Of a DNA stretch of 64,000 bases, positions 27,352-38,823 are shown one piece after another (the first letter of the stretch is position 1; each line of letters begins with the position of its first letter). The stretch spans positions 1 to 64,000 of the forward strand of contig CALQSB010000011.1 in NCBI GenBank assembly GCA_943333125.1, in the 5' to 3' direction. A program made the position numbers and the translations under genes. The notes under the pieces were generated by a model that saw nothing but the letters and a program-made list of their open reading frames with translations, did not search any database and was not told the DNA's origin. The stretch comes from Chitinophaga pinensis (GTDB taxonomy: Bacteria > Bacteroidota > Bacteroidia > Chitinophagales > Chitinophagaceae).

Positions 27352-29547
27352 TTATCTTAAAAATAATAATTCTCTGTATTTTGGTAAAGGCCAAAGGCTG
27401 TCATCAACAATCAGTTCAAGCTTATCGGCATGATATCTGATCACATCGAAATGCTTTTCTTTTACTTCGTCGCAATAAGCAATAGCTCGGTCTCTGGTGT
27501 CTTTTATTTCATTGGCTTTTTTACGGGCATCAATCATTGACGTTACATTTTGACTGATGGCATTTATATGTTCGCATATTTTCTCAAGAATTACCTTCTG
27601 GCTTTCATAAGCCGAAGCCGCTAACCCAACTTCTTTGATGCCTCTGATATTTTCAATCAGGCTGTTCTGATATTTCAACGCAGAAGGGATTATTGATGTG
27701 GAAGCCAGATCGCCCATCACACGGGCTTCAATCTGCACTTTCTTGATATATTCTTCAAGCATAATCTCGTGTCTCGCTTCGAGTTCAAGATGGTTGTAAA
27801 TATTATGGTCTTCAAAAAGTTTTTTTGCTTTTTGTGCACTGTAAGCATCAAGTGAAACTGGCGTTGTTTTAATATTAGGCAATCCTCTTTTTTCCGCTTC
27901 TTTTTCCCATTCCTCACTGTATCCATCACCTTCAAATAAAACTTTTTTACTCTCCACAATATACTTCTGAATGATTTGCATAATAGCTACTTCTTTCTTT
28001 TCGCCTTTATCAATTAAAGTATCTACCTCTGTTTTAAAATGCTTAAGCGTTTCTGCCATAACGGTATTCAATACTGTCATTGGGCCTGCGCAATTAGCAG
28101 AAGATCCCACTGCACGGAATTCGAATTTGTTTCCAGTGAATGCAAAAGGAGAGGTGCGGTTGCGATCGGTATTATCCAGCATTAATTCAGGTATGCTCTT
28201 ATGAATATCCAGTTTCAGCATAGCTTCATCTGTTTCATCAAATTTGCTGCCTACTCTTTTTTCAATTTGATTTAATACGTCGGTCAGGTATTTTCCTATG
28301 AATATTGAAATGATTGCAGGAGGAGCTTCGTTAGCGCCTAAACGGTGATCGTTACTCGCACTCGCAATTGAAGCACGTATTAATTCTGAGTAATCATGTA
28401 CCGCTTTTATGGTGTTCACAAAGAAAGCAAGGAACATCAGATTTGTTTTAGGCGTTTTGCCTGGTGCCAGTAAATTTACGCCAGTATCCGTAGCCATGCT
28501 CCAGTTGTTGTGTTTGCCACTTCCGTTTATTCCGGCGAATGGTTTTTCGTGCAGCAATACAATCAGGTTATGACGCTTTGCTACTCTGGTCATAATGTCC
28601 ATTAATAACGTGTTATGGTCAACAGCCAGATTGATTTCTTCATAAATTGGAGCACACTCGAATTGAGCTGGAGCAACTTCATTATGCCTTGTTCTTAAAG
28701 GAATTCCCAGTTTGTAAGATTCTTTTTCGAAGTCTTTCATGAATGCATAAACGCGCTCTGGAATAGCACCGAAATAATGATCTTCCAATTGCTGACCTTT
28801 TGCAGGAGCATGTCCAAAAACAGTTCTGCCAGTAAGTACCAAATCAGGTCTTGCTGTAGCTAATCCTGCATCAATAACAAAGTATTCCTGTTCCCAGCCT
28901 AAAGTGGCATTTACTTTTGAAATATTTTTATCGAAATACTGACATACATCAACCGCAGCTTTATCTAAAGCAACAATAGCCTTCAGCAATGGTGTTTTGG
29001 TATCTAATGATTCTCCGGTATAAGAAACGAAAATAGTAGGGATGCACAAGGTTTTGCCCTGTCCGGTTTCCATAATAAATGCAGGGGATGAAGGATCCCA
29101 GGCAGTATATCCTCTGGCTTCAAAAGTAGCCCTTAAACCTCCGCTTGGAAATGAAGAAGCATCCGGTTCCTGCTGAATTAAAGCAGCACCATCAAATTCC
29201 TGAATAGGAGTGCCATCGCCTTTTAAAGTAAAAAATGAATCATGCTTTTCAGCAGACAACCCTGTTAATGGCTGAAACCAATGGGTAAAATGGGTGACGC
29301 CTTTTTCTTCGGCCCATGCTTTTAAACCGTTGGCAATATTGCCACCCATGGTGCGGTCTATTTTTTTGCCACCTCTTGTGGATGCCATCAGACTTTTATA
29401 AGCATCTTCACTCAGATAATGACGGGCTTTTTTTAAAGTAAATACGTTCTCATTGAAAATAGAAGTTATTTTTTCTGATGGTTTTGATTCTAAAACAATA
29501 GCATTTTTAGAAACGTTTTTTATGGCGGTATACCTTAATGATTCCAT
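27352..29547 (-). CDS. glnN: Glutamine synthetase type III
   Basis: 731 aa from ATG 29547 (MESLRYTAIKN); a TTG 42 bp earlier is out of line with the family start. It makes glutamine from glutamate, ammonia and ATP. Length over 700 aa is diagnostic of GSIII. Active-site segments include HNEVAPAQFECAPIYEE, GSGKHNNWSMATD, NEAPPAIISIFIG and NRTSPFAFTGNKFEFR. Monocistronic by context. Type III enzymes are common in Bacteroidetes and often the main route of ammonium assimilation. Confidence 0.96.
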   Translation of the reverse strand: MESLRYTAIKNVSKNAIVLESKPSEKITSIFNENVFTLKKARHYLSEDAYKSLMASTRGGKKIDRTMGGNIANGLKAWAEEKGVTHFTHWFQPLTGLSAEKHDSFFTLKGDGTPIQEFDGAALIQQEPDASSFPSGGLRATFEARGYTAWDPSSPAFIMETGQGKTLCIPTIFVSYTGESLDTKTPLLKAIVALDKAAVDVCQYFDKNISKVNATLGWEQEYFVIDAGLATARPDLVLTGRTVFGHAPAKGQQLEDHYFGAIPERVYAFMKDFEKESYKLGIPLRTRHNEVAPAQFECAPIYEEINLAVDHNTLLMDIMTRVAKRHNLIVLLHEKPFAGINGSGKHNNWSMATDTGVNLLAPGKTPKTNLMFLAFFVNTIKAVHDYSELIRASIASASNDHRLGANEAPPAIISIFIGKYLTDVLNQIEKRVGSKFDETDEAMLKLDIHKSIPELMLDNTDRNRTSPFAFTGNKFEFRAVGSSANCAGPMTVLNTVMAETLKHFKTEVDTLIDKGEKKEVAIMQIIQKYIVESKKVLFEGDGYSEEWEKEAEKRGLPNIKTTPVSLDAYSAQKAKKLFEDHNIYNHLELEARHEIMLEEYIKKVQIEARVMGDLASTSIIPSALKYQNSLIENIRGIKEVGLAASAYESQKVILEKICEHINAISQNVTSMIDARKKANEIKDTRDRAIAYCDEVKEKHFDVIRYHADKLELIVDDSLWPLPKYRELLFLR

Positions 29548-29654
29548 TTTTATTTGATTTAAGACACAAAATAACATATTTAGATTCAAAAAATCAATAA
29601 AAAATCAATAAATATTTTAAAAAATGAAGCTATCCGCAAATAAAAGTTACATAT

Positions 29655-30914
29655 TTATAAAAATAATGTATTTGATTGCTTTTCTTTTTTAACAGCAATG
29701 AGGCACATTACCGGAGTTAACACAAAGGGAAGAAACAGGCTTTTGTACCTGACAATAGTATTCGTATTGGGAATAATAAACCCAATGATTATAAACATGG
29801 AAATGGAGAAGCTAAAGCAAAAAACAGTAAAAGGCTTCCAGAATTGAACTTTTTTCCTTTTAATAAAAATGGCAATAAAAACAAGGGCCTGTATTAAAAA
29901 TAATTCCAGTGCAGGCAAAAATGAAATCATGCTGCCTGACTTCCAAATATAAGGTTGTAAAAATCCATGATTGATTGCTTGCGGTAAATTATGGGCAAAA
30001 CTATTTATCGTAGGGTAAAGCTTGTTTACATCAATCTGAGAATTTGCTTTGGGTAACTTTAGAAATTCTTCCTGTCTGCTGCTGATAATTTTTAAGGGCT
30101 GAAAGTCTTTTAAAAAAATCCCGGAAATAATAATAAAAATAATTCCTGACAAATAAATTGCCGCAAATGTTATTGCCGGCCTTAACTTCTTTTTAATTAC
30201 AATAATAAATCCCAAAGTAGAAGGAACCAGCAATACGGCCAGGAAATTTCTCATAAGTAATAAGAGAAAAAACGAGAACAGCGTTAGTATAAATCTTTTT
30301 TTGTTGAATGATTGGGTTAATGAAAAATATAAACCATAACAATAGAATGCCAGTGCAGTAAATACAATCAGGTCTTTATGAATTCCAGAAGAAAAATAAA
30401 GGGTAGTAGGAATTAAGAAGCTACAGAAAATAATTATTTTTTTTTGATTTGGATAAATAGAAGAAAATAATCTGAAGAGTGCAATATGTCCTAAAAATCC
30501 AACGAAGTTGAACATTAGAAGATTAATATAAAAATCGCCTTTGCTTATTAAATTAATAATAGCAAGGATTTTAATAATAATATTAGTTCTAAGATCATTC
30601 CAATAGGAGCCAACAGCATCAAAATAGCCGCCATAAGCATTTTGGTAAGGGGAGTAAAAAATATTCAGAAAAAAATCTTTTGGATTCTTTGCCAGCAAAT
30701 GATATTCAGTGATGCCGTCTTTATTCAAAACCTGATAATCATTTAAGGCTGAAAAATGGTATGCTACCAAACTCAGTGTTACACCGGCAGAAATTTTTAT
30801 TATAAACAAGGCTATAATAGTCTTTTTATTCAGTCCACATCCTTTAACGAAAGGGATTCTGATCAATATCAGTCCGCTAAGAATAAGATAAAGAAAAAAA
30901 AGAAGATAATGCAA
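29655..30914 (-). CDS. Polytopic membrane protein of unknown function
   Basis: 419 aa with about ten hydrophobic segments. The start is a TTG (no ATG is available and a stop lies 3 codons upstream). A loop after the second segment contains YHLLAKNPKDFFLNIFYSPY and a later one FSSGIHKDLIVF. The pattern resembles GT-C glycosyltransferases or O-antigen-type membrane proteins, but no catalytic motif can be assigned with confidence. Divergent from purL. Role in envelope polysaccharide assembly is a weak inference. Confidence 0.75.
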   Translation of the reverse strand: MHYLLFFLYLILSGLILIRIPFVKGCGLNKKTIIALFIIKISAGVTLSLVAYHFSALNDYQVLNKDGITEYHLLAKNPKDFFLNIFYSPYQNAYGGYFDAVGSYWNDLRTNIIIKILAIINLISKGDFYINLLMFNFVGFLGHIALFRLFSSIYPNQKKIIIFCSFLIPTTLYFSSGIHKDLIVFTALAFYCYGLYFSLTQSFNKKRFILTLFSFFLLLLMRNFLAVLLVPSTLGFIIVIKKKLRPAITFAAIYLSGIIFIIISGIFLKDFQPLKIISSRQEEFLKLPKANSQIDVNKLYPTINSFAHNLPQAINHGFLQPYIWKSGSMISFLPALELFLIQALVFIAIFIKRKKVQFWKPFTVFCFSFSISMFIIIGFIIPNTNTIVRYKSLFLPFVLTPVMCLIAVKKEKQSNTLFL

Positions 30915-30964
30915 AGCCGTTTTTTATGTGGGAAGTTAGTTAAAATAATTGCGAATATTTAATA

Positions 30965-30993
30965 TTGCATCAATTGAGTACTTATTAATTTTG
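30965..30993 (+). promoter_or_regulatory. Promoter of purL
   Basis: TTG at 30965-30967 and TAATTTTG at 30986-30993, 21 bp apart; the ATG follows at 31028. Confidence 0.6.
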
Positions 30994-31027
30994 CGTACAA
31001 ATCTCACACTTTCACTTTTACATCATT

Positions 31028-33244
31028 ATGGAAATCTCTGTACAAACGGCTGCGCAACTCAGAATCACTGCTGAAGAATTTGAATCAATAAAAATAAAAT
31101 TGGGAAGGACTCCGAATTTTACGGAACTCTGCGCATTCAGCGGAATGTGGAGCGAGCATTGCAGTTACAAGAATTCTATCAAGTGGTTAAAAACATTGCC
31201 TCGTGACGGAAAGAAAATGCTCGTGAAAGCCGGCGAGGAAAATGCGGGATTAATGGATATTGGGGATGGATACGGCGTCGTATTTAAAATCGAATCACAT
31301 AATCATCCCTCTGCTATAGAGCCTTTTCAGGGAGCGGCTACAGGTGTGGGAGGTATTAACAGAGATATTTTCACAATGGGCGCCCGGCCTATTGCCTCAT
31401 TAAATTCTTTGAGATTTGGAAAATTGACGGAAGCAAAAACGCAGCATTTGCTTTCAGGTATTGTTCACGGAATCGGGCATTATGGCAATTGTTTCGGAGT
31501 GCCTACTGTTGGTGGTGAAATCTATTTTGAAACCTGTTATCATACCAATCCATTGGTTAATGCCATGAGTGTGGGCATTGTGAAAAATGGAGAAACAGTT
31601 TCTGCAATTGCTGAGGGCCCTGGGAATCCAGTTTTCTTTGTAGGCAGTGCTACAGGAAAAGATGGTATTGGAGGAGCTTCTTTTGCCAGTGCCGAAATTA
31701 CCAAAGACAGTGCAGGGGATTTGCCTGCAGTTCAAGTTGGAGATCCATTTCAGGAAAAAAAATTACTGGAGGCTTGTTTGGAAGTCATTCAAACTGGAGC
31801 TGTCGTAGGAATGCAGGATATGGGTGCAGCCGGTATTATTTGCTCTACTGCAGAAATGAGTGCTAAAGGGAAATCGGGAATGATCATTCATCTGGATAAA
31901 GTTCCCACTCGTCAGCAAGGAATGAAAGCCTGGGAGCTTTTATTAAGTGAAAGTCAGGAAAGAATGTTGCTGGTAGTAGAAAAAGGTAAAGAGCAAGCGG
32001 TACTGGATGTTTTTGAAAAATGGGATTTGCCCTGTAGCCATATTGGGGATGTTACAAATGACGGATTGCTCCATTTTTATATGAATGGCATTGTGGAAGC
32101 GGTTATTCCTGCAGAAGAACTGGTCTTAGGTGGAGGTGCCCCTCAATATGAAAGAGCTTTTAAAAGACCTGAATATTTATCCAAAATAGCTTTGTTTAAC
32201 TCCGATAAAATTAAGGTACCTGAAGATTTAAAATCTGTTACCGAACAGCTTATTGCCATTCCTAATATTGCGAGTAAGCGCTGGGTTTATAATCAATACG
32301 ACAGTATGGTTGGAACTGGAAATACCAATACGAATGAACCCAGTGATGCTGCTGTAGTTATTGCAAAGCCAACCAACAAAGCACTTGCACTTACTACGGA
32401 TTGTAACAGCAGGTATGTTTTTGCTGATCCTTATATAGGCGCCATGATTGCGGTAGCAGAATCTGCAAGGAATATCGTCTGCAGTGGAGGGCAACCGCTT
32501 GGGGTAACCAATTGTCTGAATTTTGGAAATCCTTACGACCCCGAAGTGTATTATCAATTTGTAGAGGCAATTAAAGGAATGGGAGAGGCTTGCATAAAAT
32601 TTGATACCCCCGTTACTGGTGGCAATGTGAGTTTTTATAATCAGTCTCCTGACGGACCGGTTTATCCCACGCCAACGATAGGGATGGTGGGTTTATTAGA
32701 AAGCATTGATGAGAAGATGACCATGTACTTTAAAAATGCAGGCGACACTATTTATGTTATTGGTCACATTAAAAATGATATTAATTCCTCAGAATATTTA
32801 CATAAATGCGTTGGAGAGGAATTTTCGCCGGCTCCATATTTTGATTTACAGGAGGAGTTTGATATGCAACAGCTTGTGATGAAACTTATTCGTGAAAAAT
32901 CAATTGAATCTGCACATGACATCAGCGAAGGAGGATTGATGATTTGTTTATTGGAAAGTGCCTTTAATAAATGTTTGGGATTTGAGGTAAATCAGGCTGT
33001 TTCAGACATCAGAAAAGACGCCTATTGGTTTGGGGAAGCCCAGGGCAGAGTGGTTGTTTCTGTTAATGAATCAAATCAGGATAGGTTTATTCAGTCTGCA
33101 ATCGAAAATGGTATTCCTGTTTTGAAAATAGGAAAAGTAGCCCTTAAAAATGTGGTGGTAAACGATGAACAATGGGGAGAAATTGAATATTGGAAAAAAG
33201 TATATGATGAAGCGCTGGAAAATATTCTTCAACAGAAGCATTGA
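31028..33244 (+). CDS. purL: Phosphoribosylformylglycinamidine synthase subunit PurL
   Basis: 738 aa, the short PurL form that works with separate PurS and PurQ. It converts FGAR, ATP and glutamine-derived ammonia to FGAM in purine synthesis. Characteristic segments: SGMWSEHCSYKNS near residue 38, KIESHNHPSAIEPFQGAATGVGG near 90, GMQDMGAAGI near 265 and the late AHDISEGGL. Both halves of the pseudo-duplicated AIRS-like fold are present and length is normal. purS and purQ are not in the window. Confidence 0.97.
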   Translation: MEISVQTAAQLRITAEEFESIKIKLGRTPNFTELCAFSGMWSEHCSYKNSIKWLKTLPRDGKKMLVKAGEENAGLMDIGDGYGVVFKIESHNHPSAIEPFQGAATGVGGINRDIFTMGARPIASLNSLRFGKLTEAKTQHLLSGIVHGIGHYGNCFGVPTVGGEIYFETCYHTNPLVNAMSVGIVKNGETVSAIAEGPGNPVFFVGSATGKDGIGGASFASAEITKDSAGDLPAVQVGDPFQEKKLLEACLEVIQTGAVVGMQDMGAAGIICSTAEMSAKGKSGMIIHLDKVPTRQQGMKAWELLLSESQERMLLVVEKGKEQAVLDVFEKWDLPCSHIGDVTNDGLLHFYMNGIVEAVIPAEELVLGGGAPQYERAFKRPEYLSKIALFNSDKIKVPEDLKSVTEQLIAIPNIASKRWVYNQYDSMVGTGNTNTNEPSDAAVVIAKPTNKALALTTDCNSRYVFADPYIGAMIAVAESARNIVCSGGQPLGVTNCLNFGNPYDPEVYYQFVEAIKGMGEACIKFDTPVTGGNVSFYNQSPDGPVYPTPTIGMVGLLESIDEKMTMYFKNAGDTIYVIGHIKNDINSSEYLHKCVGEEFSPAPYFDLQEEFDMQQLVMKLIREKSIESAHDISEGGLMICLLESAFNKCLGFEVNQAVSDIRKDAYWFGEAQGRVVVSVNESNQDRFIQSAIENGIPVLKIGKVALKNVVVNDEQWGEIEYWKKVYDEALENILQQKH

Positions 33245-33313
33245 TATCACTGAGTTTCATAAAATATTTTTCAAAATAATCCCTTCAAATTTTCTTCGCC
33301 CGAAAAATCGTCC

Positions 33314-33363
33314 TATCTTTGAATGACCTCTAGGATATTTTGCATCCCTCGGTCGTTTTTTTT
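33314..33363 (+). promoter_or_regulatory. Promoter and terminator-like hairpin in the pyrG leader
   Basis: TATCTTTG (33314-33321) matches the -7 consensus. Only a few bases later comes an interrupted hairpin, GACC/GGTC outer and GGAT/ATCC inner pairs at 33325-33354, then eight T's (33356-33363). If transcription starts near 33328, the nascent RNA begins at the hairpin, so this may be an attenuator for pyrG. It may instead be the purL terminator. Confidence 0.45.
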
Positions 33364-33456
33364 ACTTTAATTATTACGGGTTAATAAAGGATCAATTTCT
33401 GATTGATTTTGTATTTATGTTGTTAATCGCTGTAATCATTTTTAATTATCAGATAA

Positions 33457-35097
<1,641 letters not shown>

Positions 35098-35142
35098 AAA
35101 CCAACCGCTTAATTTAATTGAAGGTTGACGTACATTTGCATC

Positions 35143-35688
35143 ATGCAAAAATTAAGCATGGATGAGCTCAACCGCAAATCTCCTGAAGAATTCAAACGTT
35201 CAGAAAAAACTACGGTTATTGCTGTTCTGGAAAATATCAGAAGCGCCTATAATGTAGGAAGTGTATTCCGTACATCAGATGCATTTTTGTTGGAAGGCAT
35301 TTATCTCACAGGATACACCGCACGTCCTCCCCACAAAGAAATAAAAAAAACGGCTTTAGGTGCCGAAGATACTGTTGAATGGCAATATTTCATAAGTGCG
35401 AAAGAAGCCATTGCTCATCTGAAATCCATTGGATATACTGTTTATGCCGTTGAACAAGTAAAAGACAGTTTGTCGCTCGAGCAATTGAAATTCGAAACAG
35501 ATAAAAAAATTGCAGTTGTTTTTGGAAATGAAGTAACCGGCGTTGAGCAGGAAACAATTATTGCATGTGATGGTTGTATTGAAATTCCTCAACTTGGAAT
35601 GAAACATTCTTTAAATATCGCAACCGCCGCTGGTGTGGTGTTGTGGGAGATTATAAGAACGAGGATGAAAGAAAATTTGATGAGTTAA
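35143..35688 (+). CDS. TrmH/SpoU-family RNA 2'-O-methyltransferase
   Basis: 181 aa from ATG 35143; TTG 35125 is possible but less likely. SPOUT methyltransferases methylate ribose 2'-OH in tRNA or rRNA using SAM in a trefoil knot. The three family motifs are present: VLENIRSAYNVGSVFRTSDA, VVFGNEVTGVEQETI and IPQLGMKHSLNIATAAGVVL. It lacks an extra N-terminal substrate domain, so the RNA target cannot be named. A TACATTTG box at 35131-35138 lies so close to the ATG that it would give an almost leaderless mRNA. Confidence 0.88.
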   Translation: MQKLSMDELNRKSPEEFKRSEKTTVIAVLENIRSAYNVGSVFRTSDAFLLEGIYLTGYTARPPHKEIKKTALGAEDTVEWQYFISAKEAIAHLKSIGYTVYAVEQVKDSLSLEQLKFETDKKIAVVFGNEVTGVEQETIIACDGCIEIPQLGMKHSLNIATAAGVVLWEIIRTRMKENLMS

Positions 35689-35860
35689 TGTTGTTTAAGC
35701 GTTTCAATATGTTCCTGATATGTTTTCAGATTCACCATCTTTTTTAATGAAAGTGGTATTGAAAATAACTAATTATACTTGTCAATATAAATACGCAACG
35801 TCCCTTACAGGAGACATTGCTGAGAAAACTCAACAACAAGCAATAAACGGCCAATGATTT

Positions 35861-35885
35861 CCCCTCTTGGGGGATTGAGGGGGCT
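35861..35885. repeat. GC-rich palindromic element before the UbiA-family gene
   Basis: cccctc at 35861-35866 pairs with gagggg at 35877-35882, with a G-run in the loop that allows an alternative cccc/gggg fold. It is strongly GC-rich against an AT-rich background and looks like a dispersed REP-type unit. It lies 21-45 bp upstream of the next ATG. Confidence 0.45.
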
Positions 35886-35905
35886 ACAAAACAATTTTAG
35901 ATTTA

Positions 35906-36805
35906 ATGACAACCATAAAAAAATACCTTTCCTTAATAAAATTCTCGCATACTATTTTCGCAATGCCATTTGCAATGATTGGATTTTTTTTGGGGGTACA
36001 GTTTCTGCATTCAAATCATTTGTCGCTCGAAAAAAATATTTTGGGAATTAATTCCGTAATGTACTTTTTGATCCTTGTGGTATTATGTATGGTGTTTGCA
36101 AGAAGTGCAGCGATGGCATTTAACCGCTATCTTGATTATAAAATAGATGCAATAAATCCCCGCACAGCAGTAAGAGAAATTCCTTCAGGAGTAATCAGCC
36201 CCCAAAATGCACTAATATTTACATTGTTTTGTTGTTTGCTTTTTGTGGCTTGTACTTATGCAATAAATAAACTTTGTTTCTATTTAAGTTTTGTTGCATT
36301 ATTTGTGGTGCTTTTTTATTCTTACACAAAAAGATTTACAGCGCTATGTCATCTTATACTTGGACTGGGCTTAAGTTTGGCGCCAATTGGGGCGTTTGTT
36401 GCAGTGACGGGTGTTTTTAAAATCCTTCCAGTGTTGATTTCTCTTTTGGTGCTAACCTGGGTAAGTGGTTTTGATATTATTTATGCTTTACAAGATGAAG
36501 AATTTGACAAGAAAAATAATTTAAATTCTATACCTGCATTGTTGGGCAAGAAAAAAGCATTGCAGCTCTCTTCTTTTTTACATTTGATTACAGCTTTACT
36601 GATCATTACGGTAGGGATTGTTTATCTGAATTCTATTTATTTCTGGATTGGAGCGTTCTTATTTATGGGTATGCTCATTTATCAGCATTCTATAGTTAAG
36701 CCTGATGATTTGCGTAGGGTTAACATTGCATTTATGACAGCAAACGGAATAGCATCAGTGGTGTTTGCTTTTTTTGTGATACTGGATATTTTTTTAAAAT
36801 CTTAA
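35906..36805 (+). CDS. UbiA-family prenyltransferase
   Basis: 299 aa, about eight or nine membrane segments. UbiA enzymes attach isoprenoid chains to aromatic acceptors in the membrane. First Asp-rich motif: Asn73-Arg-x-x-Asp77-x-x-x-Asp81 followed by INPRTAVREIPSG. Second: YALQDEEFDKKNNLNSIP. The sequence resembles 4-hydroxybenzoate polyprenyltransferases; in a menaquinone-using Bacteroidete it is more likely a menaquinone-pathway (MqnP-like) enzyme, which is inference. It precedes ruvX by 9 bp. Confidence 0.88.
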   Translation: MTTIKKYLSLIKFSHTIFAMPFAMIGFFLGVQFLHSNHLSLEKNILGINSVMYFLILVVLCMVFARSAAMAFNRYLDYKIDAINPRTAVREIPSGVISPQNALIFTLFCCLLFVACTYAINKLCFYLSFVALFVVLFYSYTKRFTALCHLILGLGLSLAPIGAFVAVTGVFKILPVLISLLVLTWVSGFDIIYALQDEEFDKKNNLNSIPALLGKKKALQLSSFLHLITALLIITVGIVYLNSIYFWIGAFLFMGMLIYQHSIVKPDDLRRVNIAFMTANGIASVVFAFFVILDIFLKS

Positions 36806-36814
36806 ACAATCACT

Positions 36815-37228
36815 ATGGCGAGAATAATGGCAATAGATTATGGCGGAAAAAGAACGGGAATTGCGGTTACTGATCCTTTGCAGATTATTGCTACAGGCCT
36901 AACTACAATTGCTTCTGCCGAACTGATTCCTTTTTTGAAGAAATATATTAAAGAAGAACAAGTAGAATTGATTCTGGTAGGGCTGCCAAAAAACTGGGAT
37001 GAATCAGATACCCATGGAACACCACTGGCAAAAAAAGCTATTGCCTCTATCATAAAAGAATTTCCCCTGATTCCGGTTAAAGATGTAGATGAAAGGTTTA
37101 CTTCCAAAATGGCCAAAGACGCTATGTTGCAGATGGGTTTAAAAAAGAAAGACCGAAGAGATAAAAAACTGGTTGATGAAATTGCCGCAACTATTTTGCT
37201 TCAAGAATATTTACAAAGTCTCGGGTGA
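36815..37228 (+). CDS. ruvX: YqgF/RuvX-family nuclease (putative Holliday junction resolvase)
   Basis: 137 aa. RNase H-fold protein needed for 16S rRNA 5' maturation in E. coli and long annotated as Holliday junction resolvase. First catalytic Asp in MAIDYGGKRTGIAVTD, Gly-rich strand VGLPKNWDESD, Glu in VDERFTSKMA, and last Asp in KKLVDEIAATILLQEYL. Normal length. Likely co-transcribed with the upstream UbiA-family gene. Confidence 0.94.
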   Translation: MARIMAIDYGGKRTGIAVTDPLQIIATGLTTIASAELIPFLKKYIKEEQVELILVGLPKNWDESDTHGTPLAKKAIASIIKEFPLIPVKDVDERFTSKMAKDAMLQMGLKKKDRRDKKLVDEIAATILLQEYLQSLG

Positions 37229-37261
37229 AAAATGTCAAACATTTTTTTAGATTTTATAATT

Positions 37262-37269
37262 TACATTTG
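37262..37269 (+). promoter_or_regulatory. -7 box of def
   Basis: TACATTTG, 20 bp before the def ATG at 37290; the preceding 25 bp are T-rich. Confidence 0.5.
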
Positions 37270-37289
37270 CACTTATATAAAACACTTTC

Positions 37290-37868
37290 ATGATTTTACC
37301 TATCGTTGCTTATGGCTCTCCGATACTTAGAAAATTAGCTGTTGATATTGATCCTGATTATCCAGGTTTGAAACAATTGATTGCAGATATGCAGGAAACC
37401 ATGTACAGCACCAATGGCGTGGGTTTGGCAGCTCCTCAGATTAATAAAGACATAAGATTATTTGTGATGGATAGTGAGCAGATTTTTGACAATCAGGAGG
37501 AAGATGAAAAAGGTACATATCCTGACGAGCCTGGTATTAAAGGCGTGTTTATTAATGCTCATATCACTGCTCTTGATGGACAAAAATGGAGCTATAATGA
37601 AGGTTGTTTGAGTATTCCAAAAATCAGAGAAGATGTCATGAGGCATCAAACGGTAACCATTGAATTCGAAGACGAGCATTTTGATTTTCATGAAAAAACA
37701 TTTAATGGATTGACGGCAAGAATCATTTTGCATGAATATGATCACTTAGACGGAAAGCTTTTTATAGATTACATTTCTCCCCTTAAAAGAACGTTGCTGA
37801 AAAGAAAACTCGATGATATCAGCAAAGGGAAAATAAAATCAGACTACAGGATGTTATTTAATAAATAG
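37290..37868 (+). CDS. def: Peptide deformylase
   Basis: 192 aa. Removes the formyl group from the initiator Met of new proteins. All three signature motifs are intact: GVGLAAPQ (Gln50), EGCLS (metal ligand Cys106) and HEYDH (His148, catalytic Glu149, His152). A small insertion with EEDEKG at about 70-75 lengthens a loop. A secreted protein gene follows after 8 bp. Confidence 0.97.
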   Translation: MILPIVAYGSPILRKLAVDIDPDYPGLKQLIADMQETMYSTNGVGLAAPQINKDIRLFVMDSEQIFDNQEEDEKGTYPDEPGIKGVFINAHITALDGQKWSYNEGCLSIPKIREDVMRHQTVTIEFEDEHFDFHEKTFNGLTARIILHEYDHLDGKLFIDYISPLKRTLLKRKLDDISKGKIKSDYRMLFNK

Positions 37869-37876
37869 ATAACCTC

Positions 37877-38803
37877 ATGAAAAGATTTTCTGTGTTATTT
37901 TTCAGTGTACTTATTTATTCCCACTTACCCGCACAACAAAAAAAAGATACTGTCATTAGTGTAGATAATCATTATGTAACACTTTCTCCTGTAGTTATTG
38001 ATACGAAATTAAATGTGCCCTCTTTTATCGAAAGAGTAAAGTCGGATACGAGTTTTTATAAAGCATTTAAAAATCTTCGTATGCTCGGATACAGTGCTAT
38101 CAATGATGTTAGAATGTTTGGTGATAACGAAAAACAAATTGCTTATTTACACAGCAAGACAAAACAAACAAGACAAAACGACTGCAGAACCATGCAGACA
38201 ATAGAAGAAGTACACTCCGGAAATTTCTATGACGACAAACAGAATTATAATTATTACACAGCTCAATTGTATGCTTCATTGTTTTTTACTTCGGGTAAAG
38301 TTTGTGGCGAGAATAACATTATAGGTGATTCGTATTTTTCAGTTAAAGAAAAAAAAGGATTGGAAAAACATAAAGAACAATTAAAAATGTTGTTTTTTAA
38401 TCCCGGAAAAAAAATCTCCGGACTTCCATTTATGAGTGGAAAGACGGCCATATTCGATGACAGGGTAGTGGAGAACTATGACATATCTATTGATATGGAT
38501 TATTATAATTCAACAAGCTGCTTTGTGTGTAAACAAAAAGTAAAGCCAGGGAAAGAAGATGATGTAGTACTTGATGAAATGACTACATGGTTCAATGACA
38601 GTACATTTGAAGTAGTGGCAAGAAATTATTCACTGAGTTATGATGCAGGGTTCTACGACTTCAACGTAAACATGGAAGTACAGATGACCCGATTCGAAAA
38701 TTTAACGGTGCCTTCGCTGATAAGATATAACGGCAACTGGAAAGCGATTTTTAAAAAACGGGAGAGAGGCGTGTTTACTGCAACGTTATTTGACTTCGAA
38801 TAA
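37877..38803 (+). CDS. Exported protein of unknown function
   Basis: 308 aa. Signal peptide MKRFSVLFFSVLIYSHLPAQ. No domain recognised. The mature part alternates short strands with charged loops and ends in a beta-rich stretch (FEVVARNYSLSYDAGFYDFNVNM near 250-275). Four cysteines are scattered, without a CxxC motif. It sits 8 bp after def and is probably in its transcript, which is positional only. Confidence 0.75.
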   Translation: MKRFSVLFFSVLIYSHLPAQQKKDTVISVDNHYVTLSPVVIDTKLNVPSFIERVKSDTSFYKAFKNLRMLGYSAINDVRMFGDNEKQIAYLHSKTKQTRQNDCRTMQTIEEVHSGNFYDDKQNYNYYTAQLYASLFFTSGKVCGENNIIGDSYFSVKEKKGLEKHKEQLKMLFFNPGKKISGLPFMSGKTAIFDDRVVENYDISIDMDYYNSTSCFVCKQKVKPGKEDDVVLDEMTTWFNDSTFEVVARNYSLSYDAGFYDFNVNMEVQMTRFENLTVPSLIRYNGNWKAIFKKRERGVFTATLFDFE

Positions 38804-38823
38804 TTAAATAGGGAAAATAAAAA

